54,611 bases of DNA from JBMNPT01 sp050943735 (GTDB lineage: Bacteria > Bacillota > Clostridia > Oscillospirales > RGIG577): NCBI GenBank assembly GCA_050943735.1, contig JBMNPT010000013.1, positions 1 through 54,611 on the forward strand, read 5' to 3'. Positions within the stretch are counted from its first letter, which is position 1. Every line of letters starts with the position of its first letter. Below the pieces are notes generated by a model. That model made no database searches and was not told where the DNA came from. It worked only from the letters and a program-made list of their open reading frames with translations. This document shows positions 8,594-17,934 of this stretch, piece after piece. A program made the position numbers and the translations under genes.

Positions 8594-9460
8594 TTATGCC
8601 AATGTATGAGCGTCTTTTCTCAAAAAATGAATTCCTATGGTACCAGGACCGGCGTGGCTGGTCAGAGTAGAACCCATCTCTGTCACCACCACCCGCAAAT
8701 CCTCACAGGTTTTTCGCAGCAGCTCGATCAGCTCTTCTGCCCGCTCCAGGCAGTTGCTGTGGGAAATGTATACCTCATTGTCCCCATGCTGCTCCCGGTA
8801 GAGTTCTGCCAACTTGGTCACCGCCTGTTTGGCGCCCCGTACTTTGCCGTAATTTCGTCCCCATCCCTCATGAATGGTGATGATGGGACGAATGTCCAGC
8901 AATCCGCCAATCACTGAAGTGACGGTATTGACCCGTCCGCCTTTCTTCAAAAATTCCATGGTTTCCGGTATCATATAACTGGCAAAATTGCGGCGCATTT
9001 CATGCAGTTTAGCCCAAATGGCGTCTACATCCAGTCCCTTTTCCAAAAATTCCCCTGCCTTGATGGCATAGTATCCAATCCCCAGTGTGGCATTCCAGGA
9101 ATCAAAGGTAAGCACTCTGGCTTTGGGCTTCTGGGTTTTATATTCCTCCGCTGCCATGCAGGCGGAATTATAGGTACCAGAGCCATTGGAGCTCATGCCC
9201 ACATAGAGAATCTCATCATACCGATCCTCAAACCGGTGGAAATACTGCAAGAAAGTATAGGGATTGGGCTGACTGGTCTTGGGCAAATCCCGACAGGTTT
9301 TCAGCCGCCGGTAATATTCCTCCCGGTCAATCCCATAGTAATCCACAAATTCCTCTCCATCAAAAATGATGTTGAGAGGTACAATTGTGATGTCATATTG
9401 TTCCAGCAAATCCTTGGGCACATCGCCGCCGGAATCCATTAGGATTTTCACATTTGCCAT
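8594..9460 (-). CDS. DegV family fatty-acid-binding protein
   Basis: 288 aa, the usual length for DegV (FakB-like) proteins, which bind a single fatty acid and, in Firmicutes, present it to the FakA kinase. Motifs: DSGGDVP (9-15), PLNI(I)FDGEEFVDYYGI (~28-44), TSQPNP (62-67), and MSSNGSGTYNSA with the Ser/Thr pocket typical of the family. The C-terminal domain shows GGRVNTVTSVIGGLLDIRPI. No fakA is nearby, so the partner lies elsewhere. Cytoplasmic, monocistronic between its own promoter and terminator. The lipid-binding role follows from the family, not from this context. Confidence 0.9.
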   Translation of the reverse strand: MANVKILMDSGGDVPKDLLEQYDITIVPLNIIFDGEEFVDYYGIDREEYYRRLKTCRDLPKTSQPNPYTFLQYFHRFEDRYDEILYVGMSSNGSGTYNSACMAAEEYKTQKPKARVLTFDSWNATLGIGYYAIKAGEFLEKGLDVDAIWAKLHEMRRNFASYMIPETMEFLKKGGRVNTVTSVIGGLLDIRPIITIHEGWGRNYGKVRGAKQAVTKLAELYREQHGDNEVYISHSNCLERAEELIELLRKTCEDLRVVVTEMGSTLTSHAGPGTIGIHFLRKDAHTLA

Positions 9461-9505
9461 TGCATTTCCACTCCGTTCACTCCGTTATTGGATAGATTCA
9501 CAGTC

Positions 9506-9514
9506 AGTATACCA
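9506..9514 (-). promoter_or_regulatory. Extended -10 promoter for degV gene
   Basis: The minus strand reads TGGTATACT, matching TGnTATAAT with one change. It lies about 45 bp before the start codon. Confidence 0.4.
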
Positions 9515-9594
9515 GATACCGGCCGGAAAATAAAGCATTTTGCCAAAATTCTCTGATAAGTGTAAAAAATCTGTTCTTTCCGCCTTCTCATCCG

Positions 9595-9623
9595 TTGACA
9601 CTCCCCGTACTTTTGATTACAAT
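9595..9623 (+). promoter_or_regulatory. Sigma-A promoter for proS
   Basis: TTGACA (9595-9600), 17-nt spacer, TACAAT (9618-9623). One of the best consensus promoters in the window. The leader is ~60 nt, too short for a T-box. Confidence 0.75.
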
Positions 9624-9691
9624 GATTTTATATGCTTGATTGTATGGAAGGGTTTTTGCGCCCATTTTGAGAAAGTGAGGTCATTGCTGAC

Positions 9692-11125
9692 ATGGCTAAG
9701 GAAAAACTGGTGGAGGAGATCACCTCCCGCGACGTAGACTTTGCCAAATGGTATACCGACATCGTGAAAAAAGCCGAACTGGCGGATTATTCCACCGTAC
9801 GCGGCTGCATGATTGTCCGGCCCTACGGCTACGCGCTGTGGGAAAACATTCAGAAAATCTTCGACGGCATGCTCAAGGAAACCGGACATGAAAATGTGTA
9901 CATGCCCATGCTCATTCCCGAGAGTTTGCTGCAAAAGGAAAAGGACCATGTAGAGGGTTTTGCTCCCGAAGTGGCCTGGGTGACTCATGGCGGCAACGAA
10001 CAGCTGCAGGAACGCCTGTGTGTACGTCCTACCTCTGAAACGGTATTCTGTGCCCACTATAAGGATATCATTCACACCTATCGGGATTTGCCCAAACTGT
10101 ACAACCAGTGGTGCAGCGTAATGCGCTGGGAAAAGACCACCCGTCCCTTCCTGCGCACCGCCGAATTCCTGTGGCAGGAAGGTCACACCATGCACGCCAC
10201 TGCCGAGGAGGCCATTGCGGAAACAGAACAGCAGCTGGAACTGTATGCCAAGCTGGCAGAGGAATATCTGGCCATTCCGGTGATCAAGGGCCAGAAGACC
10301 GACAAGGAAAAGTTTGCCGGCGCGGAGGCCACCTACACCATGGAGGCCATGATGCACGACGGCAAGGCACTCCAGTCCGCCACCTCTCACTACTTTGGCG
10401 ACGGCTTTGCCCGGGCCTTTGATGTGACCTTTGCGGACAAGGACAACAAACTGAAAAATCCCTTTGAAACCTCTTGGGGCATTTCCACCCGAATCATCGG
10501 CGCCATCATCATGGTACACGGCGATGACAATGGTCTGGTGCTGCCGCCCAAGATTGCTCCCACCCAGCTGATTGTGGTACCGGTGCAGCAGCACAAGGAA
10601 GGCGTGCTGGACAAGGCCGCCGAACTCACCCAGCAGCTGAAGAAAATCTGCCGCGTCAAGATGGACGACAGTGATCGTTCTCCCGGCTGGAAGTTTGCCG
10701 AATACGAAATGAAGGGTGTTCCCCTGCGTTTGGAAATCGGTCCCAAGGACATCGAAAAAGATCAGTGTGTACTGGTCCGCCGGGATACCCGGGAGAAGTA
10801 CTTTGTACCGCTTTCCGAGCTGGAAACCCGCATTCCCCAGCTGTTGGAGGAAGTCCATCAGGGACTGTACGAGGCCGCCAAGGAAAGCCTCTACTCCCGT
10901 ATCTACGACGCCCACAACATGGAGGAGATGCAGGACATCGCCGACAACAAGCCCGGCTTTATCCGCGCTATGTGGTGCGGAGAAGAAGCCTGCGAGCTGG
11001 AACTGAAGGACAAGGTGGGGGTCACCTCCCGCTGCATGCCCTTCCAGCAGGAATCCATCAGCGACGTGTGCGTATGCTGCGGCAAACCCGCTAAAAAACT
11101 GGTTTATTGGGGCAAGGCCTACTGA
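9692..11125 (+). CDS. proS: Prolyl-tRNA synthetase, archaeal/eukaryotic-type (ProS type 3)
   Basis: 477 aa. Charges tRNA-Pro with proline in the cytoplasm. Class II motifs are present: a motif 2 region (FLRTAEFLWQEGHTMHA) and motif 3 (GISTRIIGAIIMVHGDD). The anticodon-binding domain follows, then the zinc-binding C-terminal domain with Cys pairs (CGEEAC; CVCCGKP) and a C-terminal Tyr (YWGKAY). This short form without the editing insertion is the eukaryote/archaea-like ProS found in many clostridia. The start is supported by the spacing to a GTGAGG-like site; the consensus promoter lies just upstream. Monocistronic, ended by the hairpin at 11143. Confidence 0.96.
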   Translation: MAKEKLVEEITSRDVDFAKWYTDIVKKAELADYSTVRGCMIVRPYGYALWENIQKIFDGMLKETGHENVYMPMLIPESLLQKEKDHVEGFAPEVAWVTHGGNEQLQERLCVRPTSETVFCAHYKDIIHTYRDLPKLYNQWCSVMRWEKTTRPFLRTAEFLWQEGHTMHATAEEAIAETEQQLELYAKLAEEYLAIPVIKGQKTDKEKFAGAEATYTMEAMMHDGKALQSATSHYFGDGFARAFDVTFADKDNKLKNPFETSWGISTRIIGAIIMVHGDDNGLVLPPKIAPTQLIVVPVQQHKEGVLDKAAELTQQLKKICRVKMDDSDRSPGWKFAEYEMKGVPLRLEIGPKDIEKDQCVLVRRDTREKYFVPLSELETRIPQLLEEVHQGLYEAAKESLYSRIYDAHNMEEMQDIADNKPGFIRAMWCGEEACELELKDKVGVTSRCMPFQQESISDVCVCCGKPAKKLVYWGKAY

Positions 11126-11142
11126 TCCCTTCCCCGCTCACC

Positions 11143-11176
11143 GGGGCAACAGAGGCTTTCTCTGCTGCCCCTTTTT
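11143..11176 (+). terminator. Terminator after proS
   Basis: Stem GGGGCA-CAGAG / CTCTG-TGCCCC with a short loop, followed by TTTTT. Confidence 0.85.
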
Positions 11177-11202
11177 GATTCACCCCGAAAGGAGCTGATT
11201 TC

Positions 11203-12027
11203 ATGCCCACTCTCAACGATTTGTCCGCCATTTTTGAAAAGGTGGATCTCTCCCGGCTGGGCCCTGCCCTGCTCATTCTAGTTCTGGGACTCATTCTCAT
11301 CAAACTGCTAATGAAATTTGTAAACCGCTCTCTGGAACGTCTGCCGGTGGACCGTACTTTGCACACCTTTCTTCGGTCTACCATCTATGCCATCCTCTAT
11401 GGCGTGCTGGCTCTCGTCATCGCGGACGCACTGAAAATCCCCATCACCTCGCTGGTGGCCCTGCTGAGTGTGGTCGGCCTGGCGTTCTCCCTGGCCATTC
11501 AAGGCACTCTGTCCAATCTGGCGGGAGGCATCATGGTGCTCACCTCCAAACCCTTTGTAGTGGGGGACTTTGTGGAAGCCGGCGGCGTCAGCGGTACAGT
11601 GGAAGAAATCGGGCTGGTCTATACCCGGCTGAACACTGCGGACAACAAAAGGATTTTTGTGCCCAACAGCGAAATTTCCTCCACCAAAATTCTCAACTAC
11701 ACAGCGGTGGAAAACCGCCGGATCGATCTCTCCTTTGGCATCTCCTATGACGACCCGGTGGATCAGGTCAAAGCAGCGCTGATGGATCTGCTGGCTTGCG
11801 ATGACCGGGTACTGGATACTCCGGCTCCCTTCATCGGTGTCAACGATTATCTGGACAGCAGCATCCAGTATGTGGTCCGCTGCTGGGTGCCCACCGACCA
11901 GTACTGGGATGTCCGGTTCCACCTGTTGGATGAAGCCCAAGGCGTTTTGGCCCGGCATGGCATTACCATGACCTACAATCACCTCAATGTACATCTCTCC
12001 CGGGAGCCGGACGGCTCCGACCAATAA
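11203..12027 (+). CDS. mscS: Small-conductance mechanosensitive channel, MscS family
   Basis: 274 aa, the minimal MscS size. Three N-terminal membrane helices (~18-38, ~60-80, ~85-110); the last is the Gly/Ala-rich pore helix (VALLSVVGLAFSLAIQGTLS). The soluble beta domain begins at ~120 (KPFVVGDFVEAGGVSGTVEEIGL, the MscS signature). It opens on membrane tension to release solutes after hypo-osmotic shock. GAAAGGAG precedes the ATG. It sits between proS and tyrA with no functional link to either. Confidence 0.92.
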   Translation: MPTLNDLSAIFEKVDLSRLGPALLILVLGLILIKLLMKFVNRSLERLPVDRTLHTFLRSTIYAILYGVLALVIADALKIPITSLVALLSVVGLAFSLAIQGTLSNLAGGIMVLTSKPFVVGDFVEAGGVSGTVEEIGLVYTRLNTADNKRIFVPNSEISSTKILNYTAVENRRIDLSFGISYDDPVDQVKAALMDLLACDDRVLDTPAPFIGVNDYLDSSIQYVVRCWVPTDQYWDVRFHLLDEAQGVLARHGITMTYNHLNVHLSREPDGSDQ

Positions 12028-12081
12028 CCCCAGGTAGTACGGAAGCAAGGCATTCTCTCATCAGAAAGGAAGTACGGTAGC

Positions 12082-12936
12082 ATGGAAACACAAAGCAAAA
12101 CAGAAAAAATCATTGGCATTGCGGGACTGGGACTGATCGGCGGTTCCATGGCCAAAGCTATCCGACGCAGCACTGCCTGCCAGGTGGTGGGATTTGATCT
12201 CTCCCTCCCGGTGCTGCAAAACGCCCTGCGAGACAACGCCATTCACCGCATCGGCACAGAGGATTCCATGAAGCAGTTAGATGTACTGCTGCTGGCGCTG
12301 TACCCACAGGCCATTTTGGACTTCACCCGACAGCACATGCCGCAGTTAAAACCCGGCACCATTGTGGTGGATCTGTGCGGCATCAAAGAATATGTATGCT
12401 CTCCGCTGGATGAGCTGGCCCGGCAATACGGCTGCATCTACATCGGCGGCCACCCCATGGCAGGGCGGGAATTCTCTGGCTATGCCTACTCTCTGCCCTC
12501 TCTATTTGAAGGCGGCAGCATGATCCTCACCCCCATGGAGAGTTCCACTCCCCAGGCGGTAGAGGAAATGACCCAGTTATTTTACCAATTGGGTTTTGCC
12601 CGGGTTGTCACCACCACTCCCCAAAACCACGACCGCATGATCGCCTTTACCTCCCAGCTGGCCCACGTGGTTTCCAGCGCCTACATCAAAAGCCCCGAAG
12701 CTGCGCTCCATCAGGGCTACAGCGCGGGCAGTTACAAAGATCTGACCCGGGTGGCCCGTCTCAATGAGGACATGTGGACCGACCTCTTTCTGAAAAACAG
12801 CGGGCCTCTCACCCATGAGTTGGACGGCCTCATCCAGCGTCTGACCCAATACCGGAACGCCATTGCCGGGCAGGATGCCGAAACTCTGCGCCAGCTGCTG
12901 CGGGAAGGCCGGGAACGCAAAGAAGCCATTGGATAA
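12082..12936 (+). CDS. tyrA: Prephenate/arogenate dehydrogenase
   Basis: 284 aa. NAD(P)-dependent oxidative decarboxylation in tyrosine synthesis. N-terminal Rossmann fold with GLGLIGGS (15-22) and an acidic residue at the end of strand two (VVGFD). Substrate motif HPMAGREFSG at ~133 contains the conserved catalytic His. A helical dimerisation domain follows. No ACT or chorismate mutase domain is fused, so feedback control is not evident from the sequence. An AAGGAAG-like site precedes the ATG; a strong terminator follows. Substrate preference (prephenate versus arogenate) cannot be read from the sequence. Confidence 0.9.
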   Translation: METQSKTEKIIGIAGLGLIGGSMAKAIRRSTACQVVGFDLSLPVLQNALRDNAIHRIGTEDSMKQLDVLLLALYPQAILDFTRQHMPQLKPGTIVVDLCGIKEYVCSPLDELARQYGCIYIGGHPMAGREFSGYAYSLPSLFEGGSMILTPMESSTPQAVEEMTQLFYQLGFARVVTTTPQNHDRMIAFTSQLAHVVSSAYIKSPEAALHQGYSAGSYKDLTRVARLNEDMWTDLFLKNSGPLTHELDGLIQRLTQYRNAIAGQDAETLRQLLREGRERKEAIG

Positions 12937-12942
12937 TCTCAT

Positions 12943-12973
12943 CCCTCCGAACTCATTCGGAGGGATTTTCTTT
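12943..12973 (+). terminator. Terminator after tyrA
   Basis: A 9-bp stem CCCTCCGAA / TTCGGAGGG with a CTCA loop is followed by ATTTTCTTT. Confidence 0.85.
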
Positions 12974-12992
12974 GCCTCTTTTGGGCAGACTA

Positions 12993-13021
12993 TTGAAATT
13001 TGTCCTGGTTTTTTATATGAT
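12993..13021 (+). promoter_or_regulatory. Sigma-A promoter for phosphohexomutase operon
   Basis: TTGAAA (12993-12998), 17-nt spacer, TATGAT (13016-13021). Confidence 0.7.
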
Positions 13022-13077
13022 AATAGGAGAGTTTTTACCATGTGATTCCAATATCAAAATACAAGGAGGTTCCTCTC

Positions 13078-14604
13078 ATGATTCAGGATCTGCACAAACT
13101 GCAAAACGGCAGCGACATTCGCGGCGTGGCGGTAGACGGCGTACCGGGTGAACCGGTGACGTTGACCCCCGACGCTTCCTATACCCTGGCCGGCGGCTTC
13201 CTCACCTGGCTGTCCGCCAAGACCGGCAAACCGGTGGGACAGCTGAAAATCTCAGTGGGACACGATTCCCGCATCTCGGCCCCCAGCCTCAAGGCCGCTG
13301 TGTGCAGTGCCCTGCAAAGCGGCGGCGCGCAGGTGATTGACTGCGGACTGTCCTCCACTCCTTCCATGTTCATGTCCACCGTATTCCCGGAATTTGCCTG
13401 CGACGGTGCCATCATGATCACCGCCAGCCATCTGCCCTACAACCGCAACGGTCTGAAATTCTTTGACAAAGACGGCGGTCTGAACAAGGGTGATATCACC
13501 GCGCTGATTGACCGAGCCATCCAGGGGACTCCCGCTGTGGCAGGCGGAACGGTGACCCCAGCCGATTTGCTGGAAGTGTATTCCGCCTTCCTGCGCCGCA
13601 AAATCTGCGAGATGGTGGATCATCCCACCGACCATGACCGTCCCCTCACCGGGCTGAAAATCGTGGTGGACGCAGGCAATGGTGCCGGCGGCTTCTTTGT
13701 GGAAAAGGTTCTGCAGCCTCTGGGTGCCGACACCACCGGCAGCCAGTTCCTGGAACCGGACGGCACCTTCCCCAATCACATCCCCAACCCTGAAAATCAG
13801 GAGGCCATGGAATCCATCTGTGCTGCGGTATTGGCCAATCACGCCGATGTGGGCATCATCTTTGACACCGATGTGGACCGCAGCAGCGCAGTGGACAAGT
13901 TTGGCCACGAAATCAGCCGCAACGCCATTGTAGCTCTGGCAGCCGCTCTGGTGTGCGAGGATCACCCCGGTACCACCATTGTCACCGACTCCGTCACCTC
14001 CGATGAACTCACCGTCTTTATTGAAAAGGAACTGGGTGGGGTGCATCACCGTTTCAAAAGAGGATACAAAAACGTCATCAACGAAGCCATCCGGCTCAAT
14101 CAGGAAGGCACCGACTGCCAGCTGGCCATTGAAACCAGCGGCCACGCTGCCCTCAAGGAAAACTACTTCCTGGACGACGGTGCTTACCTGGCCACCCGTA
14201 TCCTGATCAAGGCGGCCCGTATGGCTCTGCAGGGACAGTCGCTGGATACCCTCATCGCCGGTCTCAAGCATCCCCTGGAGGAAAAAGAACTGCGGTTCCA
14301 CATCACCTGTGAGGAATTTGGCGCCTATGGCGATCAGGTGCTGGCCGATCTGAAAGCCTACAGCCAGCAGCACCCCGAATTCCAACTGGCACCCGTAAAC
14401 CACGAGGGCCTGCGCTTCTCCTTTGACGCCGCCAACGGCAACGGCTGGTGCCTGCTGCGCAAATCTCTGCACGATCCCATCATGCCCATGAATGTGGAGA
14501 GCAACGACCAGGGCGGCTGCCAGGTGATCTGCCGCAAGATGCTGGACTTCCTCAGCCAGTATGACCAGCTGGATCTGACTCCCCTTCGTGACTTTCTGAA
14601 ATGA
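13078..14604 (+). CDS. Phosphomannomutase/phosphoglucomutase family enzyme
   Basis: 508 aa from the ATG at 13078, chosen over an upstream in-frame start because AAGGAGG lies 8 nt before it. Alpha-D-phosphohexomutase interconverting hexose 1- and 6-phosphates. Phosphoserine loop TASHLPYNRNG (~115), metal loop DTDVDR (~263-268), sugar-specificity loop ETSGHAA (~352), and a C-terminal phosphate-binding domain. Sequence alone does not separate mannose from glucose specificity. Its stop overlaps the next start as ATGA, so the two genes are translationally coupled. Confidence 0.9.
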   Translation: MIQDLHKLQNGSDIRGVAVDGVPGEPVTLTPDASYTLAGGFLTWLSAKTGKPVGQLKISVGHDSRISAPSLKAAVCSALQSGGAQVIDCGLSSTPSMFMSTVFPEFACDGAIMITASHLPYNRNGLKFFDKDGGLNKGDITALIDRAIQGTPAVAGGTVTPADLLEVYSAFLRRKICEMVDHPTDHDRPLTGLKIVVDAGNGAGGFFVEKVLQPLGADTTGSQFLEPDGTFPNHIPNPENQEAMESICAAVLANHADVGIIFDTDVDRSSAVDKFGHEISRNAIVALAAALVCEDHPGTTIVTDSVTSDELTVFIEKELGGVHHRFKRGYKNVINEAIRLNQEGTDCQLAIETSGHAALKENYFLDDGAYLATRILIKAARMALQGQSLDTLIAGLKHPLEEKELRFHITCEEFGAYGDQVLADLKAYSQQHPEFQLAPVNHEGLRFSFDAANGNGWCLLRKSLHDPIMPMNVESNDQGGCQVICRKMLDFLSQYDQLDLTPLRDFLK

Positions 14605-15374
14605 AAGGACAACGGGAAATTCTCTCCTCTCACCACTCAGGTCCACTGCGGGTTCACTTCATTGATGAATGGCGGGGCGTCCTCATCCTGTATGTGATCC
14701 TCTACCACCTTTTGTATGATCTGGCAGTGCTCTTTCCCCCTGACATCCCCTGGATGTTCAGCGATTGGATGGAAACGCTGCGGGACACCATGACCGGCAT
14801 GCTGATCTTTATTTCCGGCATCTCCTGCCGGTTTTCCCACAGCAATGCCCTTCGCGGCGGCAGGCTATTGCTCATTGCACTGGCCCTCACGCTGGTCACC
14901 TGGCTGGTAATGCCGGAGCAGCTCATCATCTTTGGCATTTTACACTTCTTCAGTGTGAGCATGCTGCTGTACGCGCTGCTGGAACGGCTGCTGCGGCCGG
15001 TTCCCCCCTGGTGGGGCGCAGGCATCAGCCTGCTGCTCTTTTTCACCACCTACCGGCTGCGTGTGGGGCATCTAGGAATCATCCGTCCCCTTGTCTTCCA
15101 GCTTCCGGAAGGCCTACGAGAAAACTTCCTGTGCTTTGTGCTGGGCCTTCCCACCCAGGGATTCTCCTCGGCGGATTACTATCCTCTACTGCCCTGGATC
15201 TTCCTCTTTCTGGCGGGCAGCTTTATTGGGCCTCTGCTGCAGGAAGGCCGCGCCCCAGCCTTCTTTTACCAACGGCACGTGCGGTGGCTGGCCTTCACTG
15301 GCCGTCATACCCTGTTGCTCTATCTGGTGCATCAGCCAGTACTACTAGCCATTCTCACTCTGATTTACCATTAA
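14601..15374 (+). CDS. DUF1624/HGSNAT-like multi-pass membrane protein
   Basis: 257 aa with about seven hydrophobic helices. The opening motif after a short hydrophilic tail (RVHFIDEWRGVLILYVILYH) is the signature of the DUF1624 family, related to heparan-alpha-glucosaminide N-acetyltransferase and other membrane acyltransferases. A conserved-looking His is in the first helix region (LYHLL), and HQPVLLAIL is near the C-terminus. The ATG overlaps the stop of the hexomutase by 4 bp, hinting at joint work in a sugar or cell-envelope polymer pathway (inference). Acyl-transfer activity is not proven for bacterial members. Confidence 0.75.
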   Translation: MKGQREILSSHHSGPLRVHFIDEWRGVLILYVILYHLLYDLAVLFPPDIPWMFSDWMETLRDTMTGMLIFISGISCRFSHSNALRGGRLLLIALALTLVTWLVMPEQLIIFGILHFFSVSMLLYALLERLLRPVPPWWGAGISLLLFFTTYRLRVGHLGIIRPLVFQLPEGLRENFLCFVLGLPTQGFSSADYYPLLPWIFLFLAGSFIGPLLQEGRAPAFFYQRHVRWLAFTGRHTLLLYLVHQPVLLAILTLIYH

Positions 15375-15413
15375 AAAATCCCCGGGCCGCCAATTGGCAG
15401 CCCGGGGATTTTT
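15374..15413. terminator. Bidirectional terminator
   Basis: Stem AAAATCCCCGGGC / GCCCGGGGATTTTT with an inner GCCAATTGGC palindrome, followed by TTTCTTTTTT. It serves the DUF1624 gene on plus and the small membrane protein gene on minus. Confidence 0.9.
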
Positions 15414-15418
15414 CTTTT

Positions 15419-15619
15419 TTACAGCAATAGGAAATAACTCATGGCAGTTGGCACAGTCATCACAGCCGTTGTACTTACAGCGCCCACGCATCCCTTGAAT
15501 GCGTAGAACAAAACCACTGCTACAATGGTAAATCCCAAAGCGGGAATTCCCAGATAAAACAGCAGCATGGCACCAATGACCACAACCACCAAGACCCCAA
15601 TAATTGTAAAGAATTCCAT
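15419..15619 (-). CDS. Small membrane protein (66 aa), function unknown
   Basis: Two strongly hydrophobic segments (~5-25 and ~27-45) are followed by a Thr/Ala/Val-rich tail. AGGGGTAG lies a few bases before the ATG. The gene has its own slot between two terminated units. No family recognised; similar short hydrophobic proteins are common in clostridia and usually uncharacterised. Confidence 0.6.
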   Translation of the reverse strand: MEFFTIIGVLVVVVIGAMLLFYLGIPALGFTIVAVVLFYAFKGCVGAVSTTAVMTVPTAMSYFLLL

Positions 15620-15713
15620 AAATCTACCCCTATTTTTTTATTTTCTCCCAATATTCTACTCAAACCGGGTTTGTTTGTCAATATCCTCCATGTTATGTTT
15701 TCCGGGCTTTGTA

Positions 15714-16667
15714 TTACAACAGCCAGGCCCCCGCCAGAGAGGTGAGCCATCCCACCGCTGGAATGGTGAGAATACAGCAGGCTGTGGTCACCACCACACC
15801 CGACAAAACATACTCACCATCAGAGCCATTCTCATTGGCCACCATGCTCAGCGAAGCCATCACCGGCATGGATGCCGAAATGGCCAGGAAAAAACTAATT
15901 TCCTGTGGGATACGGCACAACAATACCAACACATATACCACCACCGGAGCCACCAGCATTTTACACACCACAATTAAATATGCGGCGGGCCGGGTAAAGG
16001 TCTTGCTCCACTCCGCATAATAGAAAAGCCCTCCAATGTAAATCAGAGAAATGGTACCGCTCACACCACCCACGCTGGTTAAGGTTTTGTTGACGATCTC
16101 GGGCAGTTCAATACCGGCAAACACAAAAATCACAGCCAGTGTAATGGCCGCTGTACAGGGGTTGACCATCTTTTTGAGATTTTGCTTCCAGTCAGGAGCG
16201 CTGCTGCCTTTCGGTGTGGTCAGCCGCACACCCAGCGTCCACAGCAAAAGCTGATCTGGCACTGTATAGGCGGCCAAATACGCCATGCCATGCTGAGGAA
16301 ACAACGCCAACAGCAGCGGAATTCCGATAAATCCCATATTACCGAACACACACATGGCCTGGTGTGCCCGATAGGTTTCTCCTCCCAGGCGTCCCAATCG
16401 TCCGGTGCAGATTCCCAGTCCCCACAGCAGAAAATCCATCACAAATACCGCTACGATAATGGAACTGCACTGCAGCAAAATCTCTGCAGTGGCTCCATTG
16501 ATGGTGTTGGTGAAGATGAGCATAGGCAGAAAAACCCGAATCACCAGTGAAGCCACTGTGGCCAGTCCCCGCTGGTCCAGCACCTTCAGCCGCACCGCCA
16601 AATACCCAATGGCGATGAGAATGACAAAGGAAATCATCTGCTGCCCGATAATCAAAACCTGTTCCAT
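15714..16667 (-). CDS. AEC family (auxin efflux carrier-type) transporter
   Basis: 317 aa from the ATG at 16667, which has GAGGG 7 nt upstream; an upstream in-frame start has no ribosome site. About ten membrane helices in two 5-helix bundles (opening VLIIGQQMISFVILIAIGY) with the AEC-typical FGNMGFIGIPL in the first half and SMPVMASLSMVANENGSDG near the end. AEC proteins export or exchange small carboxylates or amino acids. It lies downstream of the alcohol dehydrogenase but behind its terminator. Substrate unknown. Confidence 0.85.
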   Translation of the reverse strand: MEQVLIIGQQMISFVILIAIGYLAVRLKVLDQRGLATVASLVIRVFLPMLIFTNTINGATAEILLQCSSIIVAVFVMDFLLWGLGICTGRLGRLGGETYRAHQAMCVFGNMGFIGIPLLLALFPQHGMAYLAAYTVPDQLLLWTLGVRLTTPKGSSAPDWKQNLKKMVNPCTAAITLAVIFVFAGIELPEIVNKTLTSVGGVSGTISLIYIGGLFYYAEWSKTFTRPAAYLIVVCKMLVAPVVVYVLVLLCRIPQEISFFLAISASMPVMASLSMVANENGSDGEYVLSGVVVTTACCILTIPAVGWLTSLAGAWLL

Positions 16668-16709
16668 CGTTTCCCTCAATCCTTTCCGTGCGGTATCCCC
16701 GCTCCGCAC

Positions 16710-16740
16710 AAAAAACGGCGGGACCGGAAAGTCCCGCCGC
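16710..16740 (-). terminator. Terminator after alcohol dehydrogenase
   Basis: A 9-bp stem CGGCGGGAC / GTCCCGCCG; on the minus strand it is followed by TTTTTTG. Confidence 0.9.
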
Positions 16741-16760
16741 CATCATTTGCTGTCTGACAA

Positions 16761-17780
16761 TCAGAAGTGCAGCATTACCTTGAGCATATTGGCGCCGTTG
16801 GTGGCAAATTCCTCAAATGCCTTGGGAGCTTCCTCGTAGGAGAACTCATTGGTGATCAGCTTGGAAATATCCACCTTGCCGCTCTTCACAGCCTCAATCA
16901 GTTCCATAAAGTCAGCCTTTACCGCATTTCTGGAACCAAAGATGTTCAGCTCCTTCTTCTGGATCAGGCTGAAGTTGAAGTCCAGATTCTTCTTGCCAAT
17001 GCCAATGAGCACCATACGGGCGCCAAAAGCAGCAGCGTCAATGCAATTTTGGAAAGTAGAAGGCAGACCAACTGCTTCAATGGTCACGTCGAAACCATTG
17101 CCGCCGGTAATTTCCTCTACCGCCTTGTCCAGTGCTTCGGGGCTGTCGTTCACAATGGTGCCGTCCACACCGAAGTACTTCTTGGCATACTCCAGCTTAG
17201 CGGGAGCCACATCACACATGTATACTTCACCGCCGAACATCTTGGCAGCGGTGGCAGCCAGCACGCCGATGGTACCAGCGCCTACCACCAGCACCTTGTC
17301 ACCGGGCTGTACCTTGGCGCGCTTCACGCCATGATAGCTGATGCAGAAAGGTTCGATGGTAGCCAGAGTCTTGGGATCCAGGCCCTGTCCGTCATAAATA
17401 CGGTCGATGGGCATGGTGATGTACTGACGGAATGCGCCGTCCCGCTGTGCACCCATGGTTTCATTGGAGGTGCAGCAGTTCACCAGGCCACGCTGGCAGG
17501 AATAGCAGTGTCCGCAGTTGAAATAGGGGTTGCAGGTGACGATCATGCCAGGCTTGAGGCCCTTGTCATTTTCGCCGATCTCCACGATTTCCGCGGAGAA
17601 TTCATGGCCGGGGATACGGGGATAATCCGCATAAGCAAAGGTACCGCGATAGGTGCCCAGATCACTGCCGCAGATGCCGCCGTACAGCAGCTTCAGCAGA
17701 GCTTCTCCCTTCTGGGGTACGGGCATTTCATCTTCCCGAATGATGACTTTTCCCGGGGTCTCAATCAGAATCGTTTTCAT
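16761..17780 (-). CDS. Zinc-dependent medium-chain alcohol/polyol dehydrogenase
   Basis: 339 aa, MDR superfamily. Catalytic zinc ligands C37 (GGICGSD) and H59/E60 (PGHE). Structural zinc site C89, C92, C95, C103 (NCGHCYSCQRGLVNCC). NAD(P)-binding motif GAGTIGV at ~167. Closest general type is sorbitol, threonine or L-idonate dehydrogenase; the substrate cannot be fixed from sequence. An extended -10 and a cre-like site upstream suggest carbon catabolite control, fitting a sugar-alcohol or sugar-acid catabolic enzyme. It stands alone between terminators. Confidence 0.88.
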   Translation of the reverse strand: MKTILIETPGKVIIREDEMPVPQKGEALLKLLYGGICGSDLGTYRGTFAYADYPRIPGHEFSAEIVEIGENDKGLKPGMIVTCNPYFNCGHCYSCQRGLVNCCTSNETMGAQRDGAFRQYITMPIDRIYDGQGLDPKTLATIEPFCISYHGVKRAKVQPGDKVLVVGAGTIGVLAATAAKMFGGEVYMCDVAPAKLEYAKKYFGVDGTIVNDSPEALDKAVEEITGGNGFDVTIEAVGLPSTFQNCIDAAAFGARMVLIGIGKKNLDFNFSLIQKKELNIFGSRNAVKADFMELIEAVKSGKVDISKLITNEFSYEEAPKAFEEFATNGANMLKVMLHF

Positions 17781-17888
17781 GTTTGCTACACTCCTATCTC
17801 ATATTTTAGTCATTTGATCTGCCGATGGGGAACCTTTATCCACTGTAGTTGGTGGGTTTGGACAAATGCCCCCTTTTGTATATGCAAT

Positions 17889-17897
17889 ATTATACCA
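17889..17897 (-). promoter_or_regulatory. Extended -10 promoter for alcohol dehydrogenase
   Basis: The minus strand reads TGGTATAAT, an exact TGnTATAAT match, ~110 bp before the ATG. The 17781-18030 gap otherwise holds only the cre-like site at 17935. Confidence 0.6.
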
Positions 17898-17934
17898 CAG
17901 CTTTTCTCCATTTGCATCCATTTCCACAGCGTAT